Of a stretch of DNA of 6,460 nt, positions 1-4,543 are shown piece after piece. The stretch is taken from NCBI GenBank assembly GCA_009777435.1, contig WRLW01000091.1, forward strand, positions 1 to 6,460, given 5' to 3'. This DNA comes from Oscillospiraceae bacterium (lineage in GTDB: Bacteria; Bacillota; Clostridia; Oscillospirales; UBA929). The notes below the pieces were generated by a model that was given only the letters and a program-made list of their open reading frames with translations, did no database searches and was not told where the DNA came from. The position numbers were made by a program, and so were the translations under genes. Position 1 is the first letter of the stretch. Each line of letters starts with the position of its first letter.

Positions 1-70
1 ATGCGGGCATAGCCCTCTGTTACTAGCGGCGCCTCAAGGCGCATAGCGGTCTGCCTCGTGCGTGGGTTTG

Positions 71-529
71 TTACTTGCCACCCGTAAACGGGTCAGTATG
101 CTCCTTTATCGTCATCTGGTCGTGGATTTGATCTTCCTTCAGTTGGTTCTGGATGTATTCCTGTATTTTCCTTGCATTTTTGCCCGCCGTGTCCACGTAA
201 TACCCGCGACACCAGAATGTACGGTTTCCATATTTATATTTGAAATTCCCATGCCGCTCATGTATCATCAGACTGCTTTTCCCTTTCAGGTAGCCCACAA
301 AACTCGATACGCTCATTTTTGGTGGGATTTCCACAAGCATGTGGATATGGTCGGAACATAGCTCTGCCGCTACTATTTTTACCTCTTTCCAGTCGCATAG
401 CTGGCGTAGTATCTTCCCTATCTCCACCTTCAATGTGCCATAGATCATTTTTCTGCGGTACTTGGGAGCGAAGACGATGTGGTTCTTGCAATTCCATTTC
501 GTATGGGATAAGCTATTCTTGTCACCAAT
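71..529 (-). CDS. tnpA: IS200/IS605-family Y1 (HUH) transposase TnpA
   Basis: This is a single-strand DNA transposase that nicks element ends through one catalytic tyrosine. From the start chosen here the protein is 152 aa, the usual IS200 length. The HUH motif is visible as DHIHML (His61 and His63), and the nucleophile is probably Tyr125 in the RKIQEYIQ helix. The N-terminus LSHTKWNCKNHIVFAPKYRR is typical of the family. The start is odd: an ideal AGGAGG (538-543) lies 8 bases before an ATT codon at 527-529, and no in-frame ATG, GTG or TTG occurs nearby. The first in-frame ATG is at 605-607; it would add 26 residues not seen in the family and has no comparable ribosome site. The family call is firm; the ATT start is inferred. 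Confidence 0.9.
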   Translation of the reverse strand: MGDKNSLSHTKWNCKNHIVFAPKYRRKMIYGTLKVEIGKILRQLCDWKEVKIVAAELCSDHIHMLVEIPPKMSVSSFVGYLKGKSSLMIHERHGNFKYKYGNRTFWCRGYYVDTAGKNARKIQEYIQNQLKEDQIHDQMTIKEHTDPFTGGK

Positions 530-538
530 GGGGTTGAC

Positions 539-594
539 CTCCTTTTGATTGCTTGTGCAGTTGGCTGACCGCACGATTACTTTATTAAAAGGAG
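539..594 (-). promoter_or_regulatory. Hairpin that sequesters the tnpA ribosome-binding site
   Basis: In the tnpA transcript CTCCTTTT (plus-strand 587-594) can pair perfectly over 8 bp with AAAAGGAG (539-546), which is most of the tnpA Shine-Dalgarno sequence. Two further pairs are possible beyond one mismatch. A ribosome-site-masking stem-loop is established for Salmonella IS200, where it keeps transposase synthesis low. The same role is inferred here from complementarity alone; the 40-base loop makes the structure plausible rather than certain. Confidence 0.55.
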
Positions 595-623
595 TTTTTT
601 TACACAATAGCGCTTGAAGCTTT

Positions 624-644
624 ACCCCCGGCTAAGCCGGGGGT
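624..644 (-). repeat. Left-end hairpin of the IS200-type element
   Basis: A perfect 9-bp inverted repeat (acccccggc / gccgggggt) with a 3-base loop lies upstream of tnpA. In IS200/IS605 elements such subterminal hairpins are what the transposase binds on single-stranded DNA. On the plus strand it is followed by only ttt and then cc, so it is a weak candidate for an intrinsic terminator, though it could limit read-through into the IS5-type transposase. Confidence 0.6.
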
Positions 645-656
645 TTCCTATGTACA

Positions 657-1417
657 ATGAGACGCCACGAATTGAGCAATGATGAATGGAAACGAATATG
701 CCCACTGCTGCCACCGCAGAGAACCGGAAAGAAAGGGCGGCCGCCCAAAGACAACCGGTTGATGCTAAACGGCATGATATGGATAGACCGCACAGGGGCG
801 CAATGGCGGGAGTTGCCGAAATGCTACGGGCCATGGCAAAGCGTGTATGCCCGTTTTCGGAAGTGGAAAGACGAAGGGGTCTTGGAAAAGGTTTTCAAAG
901 CACTGTCTGCGGATTTCGACCCAGAAAACCTTTCTCTTGATTCGACTTGCGCAAAAGTCCATCAAAGCGCCAATGGCGGTAAAAAGGGGCCGAAGACAAG
1001 GCCGTGGGACGCTCGAGGGGCGGATTGAACACAAAAATCCATGCCATTGTCGATGGTTTGGGCAATCCCGTAGAGTTTTTCCTGTCACCCGGAAATGACC
1101 ATGATTCAACCCATGCTATTGAGTTGCTTGACCGAATCGAAGTCGAGGGGAGCAATGTTTTAGGGGATCGGGCTTATGATACCGACGCTATCCTGAAATA
1201 TCTTGAGGGACGCGGGGCGATCGCTGTTATTCCCTCAAAGGCTAATCGGCTTGTCCAACGTGATTGTGACTGCTGGACTTACAAGGAGAGGCATTTGGTG
1301 GAGTGTTTCTTTCAAAAACTCAAATGGTTCAGGCGAGTTGCCACCCGTTACGACAAGTCTGATGAATCTTTTTTGGGCTTCGTTTACATCGCCGCCATTT
1401 GCTTTTTGCTCAAATAG
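657..1417 (+). CDS. IS5-family (IS427-like) transposase, two ORFs joined by a -1 frameshift
   Basis: This is a DDE transposase for cut-and-paste movement of the surrounding IS. ORF A (657-1028) opens with the family-typical MRRHELSNDEW and WIDRTGAQWRELP and carries the first catalytic Asp (D95, in LSLDST). ORF B, in the -1 frame and ending at 1417, carries GRSRGGLNTKIHAIVD, the second Asp (about D171, in GDRAYDTD) and the Glu (about E216, in ERHLVECFF). A slip at 983-989 gives a fused protein of about 253 aa whose joint reads GGKKGAEDKAVGRSRGG, matching the usual family sequence there, so the split looks programmed rather than decayed. ORF A read alone ends in unrelated residues. All three catalytic residues are present, so the gene may still be active, but its own upstream region is cut off by the neighbouring element. 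Confidence 0.88.
983..989 (+). other. -1 ribosomal frameshift site, A AAG GGG
   Basis: In the ORF A frame the codons are AAA (981-983), AAG and GGG, so 983-989 reads A AAG GGG. This is a canonical X XXY YYZ heptamer: slipping back one base re-pairs the P-site tRNA with AAA and the A-site tRNA with GGG. It lies exactly where the family homology moves from one frame to the other. IS5-family elements of the IS427 group are known to use such frameshifts. No clear downstream stimulatory stem was identified. Confidence 0.7.
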
Positions 1418-1450
1418 AACAATGATGTGCTTTTTTTAAACAAGGCCTAG

Positions 1451-1456
1451 TATAAT
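1451..1456 (+). promoter_or_regulatory. Consensus -10 box (TATAAT) at the IS right end
   Basis: A perfect TATAAT begins 3 bases past the proposed IS terminus and about 65 bases before the xis-like gene. With a 17-base spacer the -35 position (1428-1433, tgcttt) falls inside the IS end and is weak. The site may be the original -10 of the xis-int unit whose -35 was replaced by the insertion. No other promoter for xis-int is visible. Confidence 0.35.
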
Positions 1457-1520
1457 GGTTTTACTATTGCAGACTATGGGTTCCTCAATCTGTTCGATTA
1501 TTTGGAAGGAGGTAATTTCA

Positions 1521-1721
1521 ATCGGACAGGATAATCAATCCACAGGTCTAGCCAACGTAAAGAGAACTTATACCGTAGCGGAAGTCATGGAAATTCTTGA
1601 TGTGAGCCGGAAAATGGCATATGAGCTTTGCAACTCCGGCAGCTTCAAAACCGTTCGTGTCGGCAGAAGCATCAGAATTTCAAAGGTCTCTTTCGATGAG
1701 TGGTTGGACAAACAATCATAA
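1521..1721 (+). CDS. Small excisionase-like HTH DNA-binding protein
   Basis: The protein is about 66 aa and has one MerR/excisionase-type winged helix: YTVAEVMEILDVSRKMAYELC (helix-turn-helix), then the wing FKTVRVGRSIRISKVSFDEWL. This is the common pattern of Xis-like factors in Firmicute integrative elements. Such proteins bend attachment-site DNA and bias the neighbouring integrase toward excision; its place just upstream of the integrase fits. The start is unusual: AAGGAGG (1506-1512) lies 8 bases before ATC at 1521, with no in-frame ATG or GTG at that place. In-frame ATGs at 1455 and 1476 lack a ribosome site and would add 22 or 15 unconserved-looking residues. The HTH fold is clear; the excisionase role is inferred from context. 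Confidence 0.75.
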   Translation: MGQDNQSTGLANVKRTYTVAEVMEILDVSRKMAYELCNSGSFKTVRVGRSIRISKVSFDEWLDKQS

Positions 1722-1736
1722 TATCAGGAGGAACAT

Positions 1737-1796
1737 ATGGAATCCTTAGTCTATAAACCAATCGGCTTTATCTCATTCTTGGGAGGTGGAGCCTGA
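1737..1796 (+). CDS. 19-aa small ORF overlapping the integrase start
   Basis: ATG at 1737 follows CAGGAGG (1726-1732 region) at close spacing and opens a 19-codon frame, MESLVYKPIGFISFLGGGA, whose TGA overlaps the integrase ATG as TGATG (1794-1798). The integrase ribosome site (gggagg, 1781-1786) lies inside this frame. Its likely function is translational coupling of int to the upstream gene rather than a working peptide. No family is recognised. The good ribosome site and exact stop/start overlap argue that it is translated, but a frame this short could arise by chance. Confidence 0.45.
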   Translation: MESLVYKPIGFISFLGGGA

Positions 1797-3223
1797 TGGC
1801 AAGCGTTATTCCAAGAAACGGCAAATACGCGGTTGTGTATTATGAGGGTGAAGACCGGCATCAGAAAATGAAATCGGGGCTTTCGTATACACAAGCAGAA
1901 AAACTGAAAGACCGCAAGACCGCCGAAGAAAAGAAATGGCGGGAGCAAAAAAAGAAAGACCGCCAAAACGCAAAACCCAAAGAGGACGGGACTGCCAACA
2001 GCAACGCCGGTGACAATCCAACGGAGGCAACCGTTACGGAGTTTTTGGAAGACTTCATTGTGAAGTACGGAACGAAGCATTGGGGCGACTCGTACTTTTC
2101 CAGCAGCAAATCCAAAATGAACAACTATGTGTACCCATACCTCGGTCATCACAGAATCGTCGATGTGACCACGAAGATGATTGACGATTACTATGATTTC
2201 CTGATTAAGAGGTGTGTGCCGGTCGCGAACAGGGGCAGTCAAAGGAAAAAGCGCGTAACCCCGGCAGCGGTGCATGAGATCCACAAGGTTCTCAGGACGG
2301 CTTTCAATCAGGCGAAGCGCTGGAAAAACATTCGCCAAAACCCTTTCCTTGACGCGGATGTCCCGGAGCATAAATCAAAGGAACGTCCGGCGTTCGCTCC
2401 CGGTGAGTTTGAGAAAATACTGGACTACACCAACGACGCGAGTGACTATGAGCGCTATACAATCCATGTCGCGCTGTGTATCCAGTATTACTGCACGACC
2501 CGCGGCGGTGAAGTCGGCGCGCTGCAATGGACGGACTATAATCCCAAAGAGAGAACCCTGCATATCTACAAAGCCCTTGATAGGGTGGACAAGAAGCATC
2601 TCGACCTGCCGAAGCTCAAAATCTACTACACGTTTCCGATTTTGAACCCGTACAACAAATCAGTAACGGTTTTGAAATCGCCTAAAACGGAGGCGACGGA
2701 GCGCTTCGCCAGACTGAACAACCTCATGGTGGAAAAGCTGAACCGTATGAAAGCAATGCAGGAAGAGATGGTTGACACTATCTTCGGAGACTATTACCAA
2801 GACAACCGGCTAATCATCTGTCAGCCAAACGGTCGCCCCATCATGCCGGAGCAGTTGAACAGAAAGTTCAAAGCCATCATCGTTGAAATGCGTGAGAACG
2901 GCCACGAATTTACCAGCGTTCCGGAAAATCTTTTAGACGAGGTCGTTTTCCACAGCGTCCGGGCAGCCAGCGCGACGAAAAAGATGCAGGTGTCAAACGG
3001 AAACATCAAAGCAGTCATGCGGGCAGGCGGTTGGGCGGAGCCGGATATGGTGATACGTTACTCCAAAGCCTATGAGGACGACCAGGTTGACATCGCAAAT
3101 CAGATGGAGGACGATTATCTGAAGGCAGGGGACGCGAAACCACCAGCGGATACCGAGGAGCTGCTGCGTATCATTCAAAGCCACCCGGACTTGATAACCA
3201 AACTGTTGGCGGCCGTCAAATAG
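1796..3223 (+). CDS. int: Tyrosine-family site-specific integrase
   Basis: The 475-aa recombinase inserts and excises the integrative element whose right end lies here. Domains in order: an N-terminal arm-binding region (about 1-30, with NGKYAVVYYEGEDRHQK); a lysine-rich charged linker (35-65); a SAM-like core-binding domain (about 77-185); and the catalytic domain (about 195-440). Catalytic residues are R236 (TTRGGEV), probably K298 (KSPKTEA), H386 and R389 (FHSVRA), W413 in the His/Trp position (GGWAEP) and the nucleophile Y422 (IRYSKAY), so the active site is complete. The ATG follows gggagg by 9 bases and overlaps the stop of the small ORF. Gene order xis-like, int, direct repeats, then tRNA is the usual end of a tRNA-targeting ICE or prophage. 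The exact subfamily is not determined. Confidence 0.93.
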   Translation: MASVIPRNGKYAVVYYEGEDRHQKMKSGLSYTQAEKLKDRKTAEEKKWREQKKKDRQNAKPKEDGTANSNAGDNPTEATVTEFLEDFIVKYGTKHWGDSYFSSSKSKMNNYVYPYLGHHRIVDVTTKMIDDYYDFLIKRCVPVANRGSQRKKRVTPAAVHEIHKVLRTAFNQAKRWKNIRQNPFLDADVPEHKSKERPAFAPGEFEKILDYTNDASDYERYTIHVALCIQYYCTTRGGEVGALQWTDYNPKERTLHIYKALDRVDKKHLDLPKLKIYYTFPILNPYNKSVTVLKSPKTEATERFARLNNLMVEKLNRMKAMQEEMVDTIFGDYYQDNRLIICQPNGRPIMPEQLNRKFKAIIVEMRENGHEFTSVPENLLDEVVFHSVRAASATKKMQVSNGNIKAVMRAGGWAEPDMVIRYSKAYEDDQVDIANQMEDDYLKAGDAKPPADTEELLRIIQSHPDLITKLLAAVK

Positions 3224-3231
3224 CCCGTTTT

Positions 3232-3332
3232 CCTTAGCTGAAATCTTCACGAAAAGCGAAAAAAACCTTAGCCGTCCCGATTTTCAGACTAAAAACGGCT
3301 TTCCCAAGGGACAAAAACCTTAGCTGATCCGA
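3232..3332 (+). repeat. Three direct repeats, candidate integrase arm-binding sites
   Basis: AAAAACCTTAGCCGTCCCGA (3261-3280) and AAAAACCTTAGCTGATCCGA (3313-3332) agree at 17 of 20 bases. A third shorter copy, CCTTAGCTGA, is at 3232-3241. Core-to-core spacings are 34 and 52 bases. They lie between the integrase stop and the attachment region, where integrase N-terminal domains bind arm-type repeats in lambda-like and Tn916-like systems. The repeats are seen directly; the binding role is inferred. The inverted repeat AGCCGT (3270-3275) / ACGGCT (3295-3300) overlaps the middle copy and could be a weak hairpin. No convincing plus-strand terminator for int is visible. Confidence 0.55.
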
Positions 3333-3345
3333 GAGGAAAGCAACA

Positions 3346-3385
3346 GAAAAATGCAACCCTACAATCACCGTCTGTAAGGTTGCAT
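3346..3385 (-). terminator. Intrinsic terminator behind tRNA-Arg(CCU)
   Basis: On the minus strand ATGCAACCTTA pairs with TAGGGTTGCAT (3375-3385 with 3351-3361; 10 of 11 positions, 13-base loop), followed at once by TTTTTCTGTT. It lies 34 bases past the encoded CCA of the complete tRNA-Arg and would end that transcript before it runs antisense into the integrase gene. Confidence 0.7.
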
Positions 3386-3419
3386 CGAAGCCGGAAACCA
3401 TTGTCCTGACCGGGTTTGA

Positions 3420-3496
3420 TGGCACGCCCGAAGGAATTCGAATCCCTGACCTGTCGCTTAGGAGGCGACCGCTCTATCCTGCTGAGCTACGGGCGC
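3420..3496 (-). tRNA. Complete tRNA-Arg (anticodon CCT), CCA encoded
   Basis: This tRNA decodes AGG. The cloverleaf is intact: acceptor GCGCCCG/CGGGCGT (one G-U), TA at positions 8-9, D-arm GCTC...GAGC, anticodon stem GTCGC/GCGAC around loop CTCCTAA (anticodon CCT), and T-arm AGGGA-TTCGAAT-TCCTT (one G-T). Discriminator G and CCA (3420-3422) are encoded. It lies on the element side of the junction, 28 bases behind the broken tRNA-Arg(CCT), in the same orientation and with a terminator after it. Its acceptor and stem sequences differ from the broken copy, so it is not a fresh duplicate. It is most likely the element's own replacement tRNA; it could instead be a resident tandem tRNA. Confidence 0.93.
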
Positions 3497-3538
3497 ATAT
3501 TCACTTTTGTGTACCGCTCTCAGTTCGCTTAGGAGGCG
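3454..3538 (-). repeat. 14-base direct repeat at the two tRNA anticodon loops, candidate att core
   Basis: The plus-strand sequence tcgcttaggaggcg occurs at 3454-3467 inside the complete tRNA and at 3525-3538, where the broken tRNA stops matching a cloverleaf. The second copy is the candidate attR core: host tRNA continues to its right, and non-tRNA DNA begins at its left. Anticodon-loop crossover sites are common for tyrosine integrases. The repeat could also reflect only the shared anticodon arm of two tRNA-Arg(CCT) genes. Confidence 0.5.
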
Positions 3539-3566
3539 GTCGCTCTATCCCCTGAGCTACGAGGGC
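3525..3566 (-). pseudogene. 5' half of a host tRNA-Arg(CCT), cut at the anticodon arm
   Basis: From 3566 on the minus strand the sequence reads as a normal tRNA-Arg(CCT): acceptor 5' strand GCCCTCG, TA, D-arm GCTC...GAGC, then ACCGC and loop CTCCTAA. The 3' side of the anticodon stem should be GCGGT but reads GCGAA, leaving three pairs. No T-arm and no CGAGGGC acceptor strand follow before the next tRNA begins 28 bases later. It starts 17 bases behind the dehydrogenase stop codon on the same strand, so it was probably the last gene of that transcription unit. It marks the insertion point of the element; the missing 3' half should lie at the element's other end. Confidence 0.8.
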
Positions 3567-3583
3567 GTGTAAAAGGGCGGATT

Positions 3584-4543
3584 CTAATATCCCTGCATGA
3601 AATTGACCTGATTGGGCAGCGCGCGTTTTGCCTTATAGCGTTCCAGCATACTGAGGAAAAGCTCAAGCTTTCGGGTCTGTATATCGCCGCATACGCACGC
3701 GGCGTGCGGGGTGAGTATAACGTTGTCCAGCGCCCAGAGCGGGTGGTCACGCGGCAGCGGTTCCGGGTCGGTCACGTCCAAGGCCGCGCCGGCGATACGC
3801 CGCTGCGCCAGCGCTTCTGTGAGCGCGCCGGTATCCGCGAGCGCGCCGCGAGATACGTTGATGAAATACGCCGACGGCTTCATGCGGTCTAACAGCTCAC
3901 GCGAAAACAGGCCCGTCGTGCGCGGCGTCGGAGGCAGACAGCATATGACGAAATCCGACCGGGCCACCACGTCGGAGGCGCCGCGCAGGTCATACAGCTC
4001 ATCCACAAAGGGCGGCTTGTCTAACAAAGACCGGCGCACAGCCAATATCCTCGCGCCCATAGCCGACAGCTTTCGCGCGACATTCGAGCCTATATCGCCC
4101 AGCCCGAACACCGATATTACGCTGCCGTCAACCCATACGCTCCCAAAGTCGTCACGCCGCCATTCACGCGCGCCGCGCTGCTTGCAGTAAAGCGGGAAAC
4201 AGCGCGCCAAGGCGAACACCATCGCCACCGTATGCTCGGCGATAATCGCCCCGTAAACGCCGCGCGAGTTTGTAAGGGTCACGCCCGGATTCGCGTATAT
4301 GAGCGGGCTTGTGTAGGGCTCGATGCCTGAATTGGGCAGATGATGCCACGACAGAAAGGGCGCGTGCCGCAGCAGCTCGAGCGGCGGGCATCCAAAGATT
4401 ATCTCGGCGTCCGCCGCCTGTGCCGCCGAGACCGCCGAAGCGGCGCAATATGTCAAGTCATATTCGGGCGCGGCCTCTTCGATGCGCATAAGCATGGCGG
4501 GCGTGAACTCAAACGTGCGGTCATGCAAAACGGTCAGCTTCAT
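3584..4543 (-). CDS. D-isomer-specific 2-hydroxyacid dehydrogenase family protein
   Basis: The 319-aa protein is an NAD(P)-dependent oxidoreductase expected to interconvert a 2-oxoacid and a D-2-hydroxyacid in the cytosol. The N-terminal part of the catalytic domain (about 1-95) is followed by the Rossmann domain with VFGLGDIGSNVARKL (GxGxxG at 147-152). The catalytic triad is complete: R232 (NVSRGAL), E261 (DVTDPEPLP) and H280 (LTPHAA). Length matches short family members; there is no C-terminal ACT or other regulatory domain as in many 3-phosphoglycerate dehydrogenases. The substrate cannot be named. Its ATG overlaps the stop of the upstream NYN gene as ATGA, with AAGAAGG just before it inside that gene, so translation is probably coupled. 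The host tRNA-Arg remnant follows 17 bases after the stop. Confidence 0.9.
   Translation of the reverse strand: MKLTVLHDRTFEFTPAMLMRIEEAAPEYDLTYCAASAVSAAQAADAEIIFGCPPLELLRHAPFLSWHHLPNSGIEPYTSPLIYANPGVTLTNSRGVYGAIIAEHTVAMVFALARCFPLYCKQRGAREWRRDDFGSVWVDGSVISVFGLGDIGSNVARKLSAMGARILAVRRSLLDKPPFVDELYDLRGASDVVARSDFVICCLPPTPRTTGLFSRELLDRMKPSAYFINVSRGALADTGALTEALAQRRIAGAALDVTDPEPLPRDHPLWALDNVILTPHAACVCGDIQTRKLELFLSMLERYKAKRALPNQVNFMQGY

Larger units (their letters stand above)
1..650 (-). mobile_element. IS200/IS605-family element (IS200 type, tnpA only), running to or past the left edge
   Basis: A single Y1 transposase gene is flanked by hairpins, as in IS200-type elements that move as single-stranded DNA. 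On the tnpA strand the left end is near 650, marked by a perfect 9-bp hairpin (624-632 with 636-644, loop taa). The right-end side has hairpins at 80-93 (acccg/cgggt), 29-42 (gcgcc/ggcgc) and 5-15 (gggc/gccc). No tnpB accessory gene is present. The exact right end is not visible. Sequence expected from the interrupted IS5-type element does not reappear in 1-70, so the right end is probably just outside the window. The left boundary is set only by the hairpin and is approximate. Confidence 0.75.
651..1448 (+). mobile_element. IS5-family (IS427-like) insertion sequence, left end separated by the IS200-type element
   Basis: This DDE insertion sequence has one transposase gene expressed across a -1 frameshift. 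The right terminus is proposed at about 1446-1448: read inward from there the end is GGCCTTGTTTAAAAAAAGC, a plausible terminal inverted repeat, next to a CTAG/TA-type site of the kind used by IS5 relatives. The matching left repeat is absent from the bases before the transposase start, where IS200-type left-end sequence abuts at about 650. The left repeat is therefore probably beyond the window, on the far side of the IS200-type insertion. The boundaries are inferred. Confidence 0.65.
1..3538. mobile_element. Right end of a tRNA-Arg(CCU)-targeting integrative element
   Basis: Several signs define one end of an integrated element: the xis-like gene and integrase, direct repeats beyond int, a half tRNA at the junction, and a change from moderate to high GC at the same place. 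The element lies toward lower coordinates and extends past the window, because a half tRNA whose 5' part is on the right is continued by element DNA on the left. Two insertion sequences have accumulated within it. Whether it is an ICE, a prophage or a non-autonomous island cannot be told, since no transfer or phage genes are in view. Confidence 0.7.

Noticed and set aside
1..70. Gene or CRISPR-like repeats at the left edge
   Set aside because: Only short unrelated hairpins are present, as expected beyond an IS200-type transposase; no repeat-spacer pattern or coding frame is seen.
624..646. Hairpin plus ttt as an intrinsic terminator
   Set aside because: The T-run is only three bases, and the position fits the subterminal hairpin of the IS200-type element better.
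657..1417. IS5-family transposase as a decayed pseudogene
   Set aside because: The frame change falls on a canonical slippery heptamer, and both halves are otherwise intact with all catalytic residues, so programmed frameshifting explains it better.
1751..2371. 206-codon open frame on the minus strand
   Set aside because: It lies antisense to the small ORF and the 5' part of the integrase, whose motifs and length are convincing. It shows no recognisable domain.
3525..3566. Second functional tRNA-Arg
   Set aside because: The T-arm and the 3' acceptor strand are missing, and the anticodon stem has only three pairs.
3711..4190. 159-codon open frame on the plus strand
   Set aside because: It is the shadow of the dehydrogenase gene, which has a complete catalytic triad on the other strand.
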